Below, one piece after another: positions 1-4,214 of a DNA stretch of 24,268 nucleotides (positions within the stretch are counted from its first letter, which is position 1; each line of letters opens with the position of its first letter). The notes beneath the pieces were generated by a model that did not search any database, was not told where the DNA came from, and saw only the letters and a list, made by a program, of their open reading frames with translations. Made by a program: the position numbers and the translations under genes. Source of the DNA: a virus; the IMG/VR virus record IMGVR_UViG_3300037392_000017, positions 1-24,268 of that record; one strand, given 5' to 3'.

Positions 1-23
1 AACGCGGGGATGATGGTGGGCAT
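1..23 (-). CDS. 5' end of a leftward gene (partial)
   Basis: Only the first seven codons (MPTIIPA) lie in the window, so the product cannot be named. The start is supported by context, not by the protein: the ATG at 23-21 sits 3 nt after the same 17-nt start-associated sequence, hairpin and tRNA-like leader that precede the three next leftward genes. Confidence 0.6.
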
Positions 24-26
24 GAT

Positions 27-43
27 GGGAACCTCCAAGTTCC
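27..43 (-). promoter_or_regulatory. Start-associated sequence (SAS), copy 1
   Basis: The minus strand reads GGAACTTGGAGGTTCCC, followed 3 nt later by ATG. It contains the Shine-Dalgarno core GGAGG, partly inside a small inverted repeat (GGAAC/GTTCC). It is identical in all four copies in this window. Confidence 0.85.
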
Positions 44-44
44 A

Positions 45-120
45 GCACCGCAACCGTTGCGGTGCAGTGCGAGCGCCGGAATCGAACCGGCGTTAGTAGC
101 TACTAACGACCATCACTCGC
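45..120 (-). promoter_or_regulatory. tRNA-like leader element, copy 1, plus downstream hairpin
   Basis: Minus strand, 5' to 3': a 7-nt acceptor-like strand (120-114), a 5-nt linker ATGGT, an 18-nt perfect palindrome (108-91) replacing the anticodon arm, a T-arm with loop TTCGATT (86-80), and the 3' acceptor strand (75-69). The acceptor pairs over 7 bp, one of them G-U. There is no D-arm. The acceptor is followed by ACTG and a strong hairpin (65-45, 9-10 bp), then the SAS. It is not a canonical tRNA. It would lie in the mRNA leader of the gene starting at 23. Confidence 0.75.
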
Positions 121-130
121 GACCTACTAC

Positions 131-146
131 TGCTAGACGCCTATCG
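131..146. promoter_or_regulatory. 16-bp operator-like palindrome, site 1
   Basis: TGCTAGACGCCTATCG, a slightly degenerate copy of the dispersed palindrome. It lies just beyond the stop codon (150-148) of the leftward gene 148-888. Confidence 0.6.
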
Positions 147-147
147 G

Positions 148-888
148 TCAGAGACCGCGCAGGTCGCCACCCTTCTTGACGGCGGGCTTGCCGTTCGCCG
201 GGCGGGACGTCGGACGGGACGAGACCGACGCCTTGCCCTGCACCTTCGGCGCCGGCTTCGCGGCGACCTTCGCAGCCGCAGCCTTGCGAGCGGCCTTCGA
301 CCGGCGTGCTTCGACGTCGGCCAGCACCGCGGACAGACCGGCGTGCAGCCCGTCCAACGTGACGTTCGGGACCGCGAGCAACGCGTCCAGCTCGGCGCGG
401 AACGCCTTGCCGTTCGCCTTGCACAGATCGACGGCGACCGCCGAGTACGACGACGCCGCGACCGCAGCCTTCGGCGTCACCTTCGCGACGTTGCCGGTGG
501 CCGCGCCGATCGCCTTCTTGACCGTCGTGACCGTGACGCCCTCCGGCCCGTGCTTGCGGGACAGATCCTCCAGGATGGAGCGGGCCTGCTTGACGTCACC
601 GACGACGATCGCCTCACGGTGTGCCGAGAACGACACCAGCGGGACGCGCTCGCTGACCGGGAACCGGATCGCCACGTCACGGTAGAGACGCAACGTGTTC
701 GCGGATTTCGTCGGGATGCCGGCGGCCTTCGCCTGGGCGACGACCTCCTCGACGGCCTGCACGCCTTGCGGCGCGATCTTGACCAGCTCGTCGGAGAGAC
801 GCCACAGTGACGCCTCGTCGTGGACGTCGCGCAGTGCGTTCAGCACACCCTCGTAGGTGCGGGCCGGGGCGATGGTGGATGTGGACAT
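148..888 (-). CDS. Putative DNA-binding protein with basic Ala/Lys/Pro-rich tail
   Basis: A 246-aa protein starting MSTSTIAPARTYEG. The ATG at 888 is chosen because it lies 3 nt after SAS copy 2; the reading frame extends upstream, but that part overlaps the tRNA-like leader. Residues 1-135 are predicted helical and include a stretch (about 66-110, LRLYRDVAIRFP...SFSAHREA) of the kind seen in helix-turn-helix proteins of actinobacterial phages and plasmids. Residues about 205-246 form a basic, low-complexity tail (AARKAAAAKVAAKPAPK...) resembling histone-like tails. I infer a DNA-binding or nucleoid-associated role but do not recognise a named family. It is second in a run of leftward genes that share the same leader. 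Confidence 0.8.
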   Translation of the reverse strand: MSTSTIAPARTYEGVLNALRDVHDEASLWRLSDELVKIAPQGVQAVEEVVAQAKAAGIPTKSANTLRLYRDVAIRFPVSERVPLVSFSAHREAIVVGDVKQARSILEDLSRKHGPEGVTVTTVKKAIGAATGNVAKVTPKAAVAASSYSAVAVDLCKANGKAFRAELDALLAVPNVTLDGLHAGLSAVLADVEARRSKAARKAAAAKVAAKPAPKVQGKASVSSRPTSRPANGKPAVKKGGDLRGL

Positions 889-891
889 GGT

Positions 892-908
892 GGGAACCTC
901 CAAGTTCC
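892..908 (-). promoter_or_regulatory. Start-associated sequence (SAS), copy 2
   Basis: Identical to copy 1 (minus strand GGAACTTGGAGGTTCCC). It ends 3 nt before the ATG at 888 and provides the GGAGG ribosome-binding core. Confidence 0.88.
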
Positions 909-914
909 TCGTTT

Positions 915-987
915 GCACACGTTGTTGTGTGCAGTGCACGTGCCGGAGTCGAACCGGCGTTAGTAGCTACTAACGACCATCACGTGC
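915..987 (-). promoter_or_regulatory. tRNA-like leader element, copy 2, plus downstream hairpin
   Basis: Minus strand: acceptor GCACGTG (987-981) pairs perfectly over 7 bp with CACGTGC (942-936). Between them are linker ATGGT, the same 18-nt palindrome as copy 1 (975-958) and a T-arm with loop TTCGACT (953-947). ACTG follows, then hairpin GCACAC/GTGTGC (932-915) and the SAS. Compared with copy 1, acceptor pairs 3 and 4 change on both strands (G-C to A-T, A-T to C-G), so pairing is preserved. That argues for selection on RNA structure. Confidence 0.78.
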
Positions 988-1027
988 GACCTTTCTCACC
1001 CCTCACTGTGACGCAGGGGTGTGACGC

Positions 1028-1043
1028 AGATAGACGCCTATCA
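1028..1043. promoter_or_regulatory. 16-bp operator-like palindrome, site 2
   Basis: AGATAGACGCCTATCA. Its last three bases are the stop codon (TGA on the minus strand) of gene 1041-1391. Confidence 0.7.
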
Positions 1044-1391
1044 GCCGGCGTACGACGGCGCGGTGTAGACGCAACGCAGGGAGTCGTAGATCAACGAATC
1101 CTCCTCCGCGGCGAACCCGTACCACCGGGTCGTCTCACCGTCGACCGGGTCGACCGTGAGCCATTCGCCGTAGTCGCCCTCGTCCGCGCCGACGTACTCC
1201 ACGTGACCCGTCGGGACCGGGAGCGCGACGCACCCGGCGACCTTGTCGGCCGACGCGGGCGACGCATCGTGCAGCGCGAAGCCGACGACGCCGCCCGCGA
1301 CGAGCGACGTGACGACCATCGCCGCGACGCGCCAGTTCGACGCCTCACGACGCACGCGGATGCGACCCTGACCGATGTTTCTACGTGACAT
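1041..1391 (-). CDS. Small membrane-anchored or exported protein
   Basis: A 116-aa protein, MSRRNIGQGRIRVRREASNW..., starting at the ATG 1 nt after SAS copy 3. A basic N-terminus (residues 1-20) is followed by one hydrophobic segment (about 22-43, RVAAMVVTSLVAGGVVGFAL) and then HDASPASADK. The protein is therefore either a signal-anchored membrane protein or is cut after an A-x-A-type site near residue 50. The remaining domain of about 65 residues is acidic and aromatic (DEGDYGEWLTVDPVDGE...WYGF) and would face the outside; it has two Cys (in AGCVAL and LRCVY) that could form a disulfide. I do not recognise the family. Accessory phage membrane proteins of this type sometimes act in superinfection exclusion, but nothing here proves that. 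Confidence 0.78.
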   Translation of the reverse strand: MSRRNIGQGRIRVRREASNWRVAAMVVTSLVAGGVVGFALHDASPASADKVAGCVALPVPTGHVEYVGADEGDYGEWLTVDPVDGETTRWYGFAAEEDSLIYDSLRCVYTAPSYAG

Positions 1392-1392
1392 A

Positions 1393-1409
1393 GGGAACCT
1401 CCAAGTTCC
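1393..1409 (-). promoter_or_regulatory. Start-associated sequence (SAS), copy 3
   Basis: Identical to the other copies. It lies 1 nt before the ATG at 1391, the closest spacing of the four. Confidence 0.87.
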
Positions 1410-1412
1410 AGG

Positions 1413-1498
1413 TGCGTCGGGATGACGCAGTGCACACCGCGGGAATCGAACCCGCGCGAGGACCACCGTGTGCGTACGCCGTTAGTAGCGACTAACGG
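1413..1498 (-). promoter_or_regulatory. tRNA-like leader element, copy 3 (rearranged), plus hairpin
   Basis: Minus strand: T-arm GCGGG-TTCGATT-CCCGC (1455-1439) and an acceptor of 6 bp (GCACAC at 1473-1468 with GTGTGC at 1437-1432). The T-stem can extend by one pair (1456 with 1438), giving 12 bp of stacked helix. The GTTAGT...ACTAAC hairpin lies outside and upstream of the acceptor (1498-1479) instead of inside it, and an 11-nt linker takes its place. ACTG, a TGCGTC/GACGCA hairpin (1429-1413) and the SAS follow in the usual order. Confidence 0.65.
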
Positions 1499-1505
1499 CT
1501 GACGG

Positions 1506-1958
1506 TCACGCCGCGGCGACCTTGACGGTCAGCATGGCGATCGCGGCGTCACGGACGCGGGCAATCTCGCCCGCGTCCTTGAGGTTGGCGAGACCGGCAA
1601 GGACGACGTCGATCAGCGGTGTCGGGACCTTCGCGACCTTCGGTTCCGCGGCCGCGGCCTTGACCGAGTCGTAGATCCGCTTGAGCGACCGCGACCCGTT
1701 GCACTCCTCGTCCGCGTACTCCGTGACCTCGTCGAACGTGGTGAACAGTTGCGCGAGCGAGTAACCCTGGCTCACGTAGACCTTCGCGGTCGACGCGGCC
1801 AGGTCGCGGGCCTTGAATGCCGCGGTCAGTTCGTCGCGGGCGACGTCATAGGTGAGTTCACCCGTGACGATGAGTTGACCGATACCGTAGTAATCGGCCA
1901 GACCTTCGACCTCACGTGAGGCAGCGCGGTCCGCGACGTAGTCGATGTATGCATGCAT
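1506..1958 (-). CDS. Helical accessory protein of unknown function
   Basis: A 150-aa protein, MHAYIDYVADRAASREVEGL..., starting at the ATG 2 nt after SAS copy 4. It is mostly helical and contains a linker rich in Ala, Lys and Pro around residues 100-115 (AAAAEPKVAKVPTP), then a second helical segment ending MLTVKVAAA. The two-part helical layout, with an Ala/Lys/Pro-rich stretch, loosely resembles the neighbouring gene 148-888. There are no catalytic motifs, membrane segments or Cys-rich sites that I can see. It is the most promoter-proximal of the leftward genes and directly borders the repeat-rich non-coding region. Function not recognised. Confidence 0.78.
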   Translation of the reverse strand: MHAYIDYVADRAASREVEGLADYYGIGQLIVTGELTYDVARDELTAAFKARDLAASTAKVYVSQGYSLAQLFTTFDEVTEYADEECNGSRSLKRIYDSVKAAAAEPKVAKVPTPLIDVVLAGLANLKDAGEIARVRDAAIAMLTVKVAAA

Positions 1959-1960
1959 TT

Positions 1961-1977
1961 GGGAACCTCCAAGTTCC
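1961..1977 (-). promoter_or_regulatory. Start-associated sequence (SAS), copy 4
   Basis: Identical to the other copies, ending 2 nt before the ATG at 1958. It fixes the start of the 150-aa gene. Confidence 0.87.
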
Positions 1978-1983
1978 TATTTC

Positions 1984-2061
1984 GTGCACCACGGTGGTGC
2001 ACAGTGTGACGGGTCGGAATCGAACCGACCCGTTAGTTACTACTAACGGACCGTCCGTCAC
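1984..2061 (-). promoter_or_regulatory. tRNA-like leader element, copy 4 (most complete), plus hairpin
   Basis: Minus strand: acceptor GTGACGG (2061-2055) pairs over 7 bp with CCGTCAC (2012-2006). The linker is ACGGT. An anticodon-like hairpin CCGTTAG/CTAACGG (2049-2030) has the 6-nt loop TAGTAA. The T-arm GTCGG-TTCGATT-CCGAC (2029-2013) has 5 bp and a 7-nt loop. Acceptor plus T-stem give exactly the 12 bp of a true tRNA. The D-arm is absent and the whole fold is 56 nt. ACTG and a 9-bp hairpin (2002-1984) lead into the SAS. Confidence 0.8.
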
Positions 2062-2161
2062 TACATCGTCTAGGCCATTCACGTGAGAACCTAGCTAGGT
2101 GGCATATCGCCTATCCGTCCCACGGGTGACCGATCGTAGGAATTGATCGGACCGTGTCCAC

Positions 2162-2177
2162 AGATAGACGCCTATCA
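2162..2177. promoter_or_regulatory. 16-bp operator-like palindrome, site 3
   Basis: AGATAGACGCCTATCA, inside the non-coding region about 100 nt upstream of the first tRNA-like leader, a suitable place to control the leftward genes. Confidence 0.72.
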
Positions 2178-2301
2178 GGCAACCTCTCACGTCGCGACCG
2201 TTACCGTCGTCGTCCCCTAGTTGTCCTAGGGCCGATATCTGACTTTCCCCTACCGTTACCCGCCGCGTCTGACTCAAGTCTCACCCTCTCAAGTGTCACG
2301 G

Positions 2302-2548
2302 TGGCACTATCCCTAACCCGTGGTCGTCTGTTGTCTTGCGTACGGTCCCGATGGTGGCACTAGGGCATTAGTTCCTACTGTCCCTAGTGCGTCATCCGAT
2401 ATCGCTATGTTTGGCATTGTTCGGCTATCCACCGTGTGCGTTACCCGCACCGTGTGGCATTAACCCCGGCGTCTGGCACTACCCGCTATCGGCTACCTCA
2501 CCCGTGGGTGCGTATCTCCTACACGCGGGGCCGCTAGACCCGGCACTA
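2302..2548 (+). repeat. Dispersed TGGCAYTA-like 8-mers
   Basis: Seven near-copies on the same strand: TGGCACTA at 2302, 2355 and 2474; GGGCATTA at 2363; TGGCATTG at 2412; TGGCATTA at 2455; CGGCACTA at 2541. All are in non-coding DNA and the spacing is irregular. They could be binding sites for a replication or regulatory protein. Confidence 0.4.
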
Positions 2549-2550
2549 GC

Positions 2551-2602
2551 TCAAGTTCGGTTTGGAGCTACTAACACTCCTTGATCCATGCACCGAACTT
2601 GA
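2551..2602. repeat. 11-bp inverted repeat with nested stem
   Basis: TCAAGTTCGGT (2551-2561) pairs with ACCGAACTTGA (2592-2602) around a 30-nt loop. The loop holds a second stem, GGAG (2564-2567) with CTCC (2577-2580). TCAAGTTCG recurs at 2813-2821. Confidence 0.6.
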
Positions 2603-2625
2603 CTAGGCATCAAGCTAGCGGATCG

Positions 2626-2640
2626 TTGCACACTGTGCAA
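2626..2640. promoter_or_regulatory. TTGCAC-N3-GTGCAA palindrome, site a
   Basis: TTGCACACTGTGCAA, 21 nt upstream of a 16-bp operator-like palindrome. It probably belongs to a promoter, but no convincing -10 hexamer is placed as at the other sites. Confidence 0.5.
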
Positions 2641-2661
2641 CACTTGCGCCATAGACAAAAG

Positions 2662-2677
2662 TGATAGGTACCTATCT
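2662..2677. promoter_or_regulatory. 16-bp operator-like palindrome, site 4
   Basis: TGATAGGTACCTATCT, with the symmetric centre GGTACC. It lies just before the tandem repeats. Confidence 0.65.
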
Positions 2678-2690
2678 GCCCTAGCGATAG

Positions 2691-2734
2691 GTGACGGGTG
2701 ACGGGTGACGGGTGACGGGTGACGGGTGACGGGT
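2691..2734 (+). repeat. Tandem repeat, 7-bp unit GTGACGG x 6
   Basis: Six perfect copies (2691-2732) plus GT. Non-coding. The 7-bp unit does not preserve reading frame, which fits an iteron-like or slippage-prone element. Confidence 0.9.
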
Positions 2735-2760
2735 CGACCCGCGTCATGCCTGCTCAAGCA

Positions 2761-2792
<32 letters not shown>

Positions 2793-2833
2793 GTCCCGAA
2801 ATTGAATCTTGTTCAAGTTCGTTCGCGTGAAAT

Positions 2834-2848
2834 GCGGACACTGTCCGC
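2834..2848. promoter_or_regulatory. Perfect 15-nt palindrome upstream of the rightward gene
   Basis: GCGGACACTGTCCGC has 7-bp arms around one base and lies 41 nt before the ATG at 2890. A possible operator for this gene. A TTGCAC half-site follows at 2866. Confidence 0.45.
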
Positions 2849-2889
2849 TCACTCTGTGTGTACCGTTGCACAACGACGAAAGGACCGCG

Positions 2890-3153
2890 ATGAAGGTCTA
2901 CCGCCAGCACCGCTGCACGAAGATGCATCGCACCGAGCGCACGTTCATGGAGTGTGCGATCCCGAGGGCCGCGTGGGTCAAGGGCGAAGGCTCGTTCGCG
3001 CTGATCGCATGGTGCCGGGTGCCGACGGTGTGGCTGTTCTCGACGGTCGAGGAGGCCGAGGCGCACCAGCGGGGCATCGACCGGTCAGGTTGTGGCGGCA
3101 TGTGCAACCGCGAGCACGAAATCGTGCGCGTCGTGCTCCCGCTGCGGCGGTAA
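2890..3153 (+). CDS. Small Cys-rich conserved actinophage protein
   Basis: An 87-aa protein, MKVYRQHRCTKMHRTERTF.... The ATG at 2890 has a good Shine-Dalgarno (AAAGGA, 2879-2884). Five Cys are spread as C9, ECAIPRA, AWC and GCGGMC, with several His (QHRC, CNREHEIV). This pattern recurs in small uncharacterised actinobacteriophage proteins and may bind a metal. The frame stays open upstream to 2809 and would add another CxxC, but the ribosome-binding site favours 2890. It is the only clear rightward gene in the left part, and it converges with gene 3190-3462 across a perfect palindrome. The function is unknown. Confidence 0.8.
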   Translation: MKVYRQHRCTKMHRTERTFMECAIPRAAWVKGEGSFALIAWCRVPTVWLFSTVEEAEAHQRGIDRSGCGGMCNREHEIVRVVLPLRR

Positions 3154-3176
3154 CGATCGCGAGCTCCCCCGGCAAC

Positions 3177-3192
3177 TGATAGACGTCTATCA
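3177..3192. promoter_or_regulatory. 16-bp operator-like palindrome, site 5 (perfect)
   Basis: TGATAGACGTCTATCA is a perfect palindrome between two convergent genes. Its last three bases form the stop codon of gene 3190-3462. Confidence 0.8.
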
Positions 3193-3462
3193 GCCGCCGG
3201 CGCCGGCGGAGTCCTCCCGGTGGACGAGCCGCCAGACGGCCCGTGCGGATTCGCGGTAGGTGAGCCCGCCGTCGGGGTCCTCGCGCTGGGTGCACCACAG
3301 GTCGTGGTCGAGGTGGTGGCCGATGCCGCCCATCACGGAGCGCAGCGCGCATTCCTGGTGCATGACGGCTTCTTGCACACCGTCGGCGGTGACGAGCTGG
3401 GTGGGCACGACACGGTCGTCGTCGTCGATCAGCTCACGGCACAGGGGGCAGTCGGGGTTCAT
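3190..3462 (-). CDS. Small Cys/His-rich (probable zinc-binding) protein
   Basis: A 90-aa protein, MNPDCPLCRELIDDDDRVV.... A CPLC pair near the N-terminus (residues 5 and 8) is followed by MHQECALR, GHHLDHDLWC and a basic C-terminal part with little order (CTQREDPDGGLTYRESARAVWRLVHRED). The CxxC...HxxC...HH...H...C spacing suggests a small treble-clef or RING-like zinc fold; this is inferred from spacing only. The ATG at 3462 is chosen because the frame upstream overlaps the previous gene in an unlikely way and an AGAAGGAAG ribosome-binding site lies about 12 nt before it. It is last in the leftward terminase-side cluster, overlapping the upstream gene by 29 nt. Function unknown. Confidence 0.75.
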   Translation of the reverse strand: MNPDCPLCRELIDDDDRVVPTQLVTADGVQEAVMHQECALRSVMGGIGHHLDHDLWCTQREDPDGGLTYRESARAVWRLVHREDSAGAGG

Positions 3463-3628
3463 CGCTCTCGGCTTCCTTCTTCGCCAGCTCGCGCATGTAC
3501 TCCCGCCCCTTGGCGGTCTGGACGTCCCGCTTACGCTTCTCGATGGTCGCCCGGACGACGGCGTAGCCGAGCATGACGATGACCAGGCCAAGTCCGGGGG
3601 CGGCGCTGCCCAGCGGTTCCGCGATCAT
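3434..3628 (-). CDS. Small single-span membrane protein
   Basis: A 64-aa protein, MIAEPLGSAAPGLGLVIVMLGY.... One hydrophobic segment (about residues 11-27) is followed by a strongly charged helical tail (RATIEKRKRDVQTAKGREYMRELAKKEAE), typical of small phage membrane proteins with a cytoplasmic C-terminus. The ATG at 3628 overlaps the stop of the upstream HTH gene in the ATGA arrangement, so the two are probably translationally coupled. It overlaps the next gene by 29 nt. A role in lysis is possible but unsupported, since the endolysin is far away. Confidence 0.65.
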   Translation of the reverse strand: MIAEPLGSAAPGLGLVIVMLGYAVVRATIEKRKRDVQTAKGREYMRELAKKEAESDEPRLPPVP

Positions 3629-3846
3629 GCGGTGAGCTTGCCGAACCGCTTGTGCGCGGCCTGGCGGGTCATGTTCATCGCGGCCCCGACCTCGTCCCAG
3701 GTGGCCCCCATCTTGCGGGCCATGTCGACCGCGTCGATGCGATTCTGCGTCGCGGCTTCAGCGGTGCGGTGGTGCACGCTGAGGTGCTTGAGGACGGCGT
3801 CGAGGGCGTCGCGGGTGGACAGTGGTTCGTCGTTCGGTGTCACCAT
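3625..3846 (-). CDS. Small helix-turn-helix DNA-binding protein
   Basis: A 73-aa protein, MVTPNDEPLSTRDALDAVL.... The C-terminal half (about 38-70) carries a helix-turn-helix, ARKMGATWDEVGAAMNMTRQ followed by AAHKRF, of a kind common in small actinobacterial regulators. The recognition helix is probably MTRQAAHKRFG. The N-terminal 35 residues are helical and may dimerise. It starts at ATG 3846 with AAGGA about 13 nt upstream and is coupled to the membrane protein at 3434-3628. It is the only recognisable transcription-factor-like gene in the window and thus the leading candidate to bind one of the two palindrome families; that link is inference. It could instead be an excisionase-like accessory protein. 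Confidence 0.75.
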   Translation of the reverse strand: MVTPNDEPLSTRDALDAVLKHLSVHHRTAEAATQNRIDAVDMARKMGATWDEVGAAMNMTRQAAHKRFGKLTA

Positions 3847-4007
3847 TGCTGACCAGGTCCTTTACAGTTTTCTTACCAGGGGAGTACGCCCTGACCTGCG
3901 ACGACGGAAAACAGTGTCACCACGCCGTGTCACCCTCTTGCCGCAGATAGCGCGTTTCGTGCAAGGTTACACATCTACGCAAGATTGCAACACCGGGGGG
4001 TGGGAAA
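3847..4007. promoter_or_regulatory. Divergent intergenic region upstream of the HTH gene
   Basis: 161 nt between the HTH gene start and a possible rightward start. It holds a direct repeat, GTGTCACC at 3914-3921 and 3927-3934, and TTGCAA/GTGCAA half-sites near 3958-3990. It is likely to contain the promoter of the HTH gene, but I could not assign clear -35 and -10 boxes. Confidence 0.4.
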
Positions 4008-4214
4008 GTGACAATCGAAGAATGGGCCTCACTCTGGACCGTCCAGAATGTGGAGGACCGCATCGAAGCAATGTGCGCCACCTGGGATGACCTCAGCCGG
4101 CCCGACGAGTGGGTACCCTCCGTTCTGTCAGCGAGCCGCTACGGTCAGGCGTGCGTCGCGCGACCGGCGAACCGACGGACGCTACGGCTGGCTTGCGGGC
4201 CTCCGGGGCGATGA
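4008..4214 (+). CDS. Possible small rightward gene overlapping the terminase end
   Basis: A 68-aa frame starting GTG, MTIEEWASLWTVQNVEDRIEAM.... The first 35-40 codons have the G/C-rich third positions and amphipathic helix character of real genes here, but the last 25 codons (PANRRTLRLACGPPGR) look like antisense of the terminase C-terminus. It overlaps the large terminase by 122 nt on the opposite strand. A purine-rich GGGGGGTGGGAAA precedes the GTG. It may be genuine, or the frame may be open by chance. The function is unknown. Confidence 0.35.
   Translation: MTIEEWASLWTVQNVEDRIEAMCATWDDLSRPDEWVPSVLSASRYGQACVARPANRRTLRLACGPPGR

Noticed and set aside
69-2061. Canonical tRNA genes on the minus strand (TTCGATT T-loops)
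   Set aside because: There is no D-arm and no room for one, the anticodon-like loop is not the standard 7 nt, no CCA is encoded, and copy 3 has its hairpin outside the acceptor. They are better described as tRNA-like leader structures.
2095-2277. 60-aa minus-strand frame
   Set aside because: It runs through palindrome site 3, lacks a SAS or Shine-Dalgarno unlike its leftward neighbours, and has no recognisable features.
2567-2576. GTTAGTAGC (minus strand) as a fifth tRNA-like element
   Set aside because: The short match to the hairpin is not accompanied by a T-arm, acceptor pairing, SAS or gene start.
2387-2584. 65-aa plus-strand frame in the intergenic region
   Set aside because: It has no ribosome-binding site, overlaps repeated 8-mers, and its composition (many Leu, Pro, Cys and AT-ending codons) is unlike genes of this genome.
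2551-2602. Phage attachment site (attP)
   Set aside because: No integrase gene is present in the window and no tRNA 3'-end-like core is seen. The inverted repeat alone is not evidence.
3177-3192. 16-bp palindromes as intrinsic terminators
   Set aside because: The arms are short and AT-containing, no U-tract follows, and they occur inside genes and upstream of starts as well as between convergent genes. Operator-like sites fit better.
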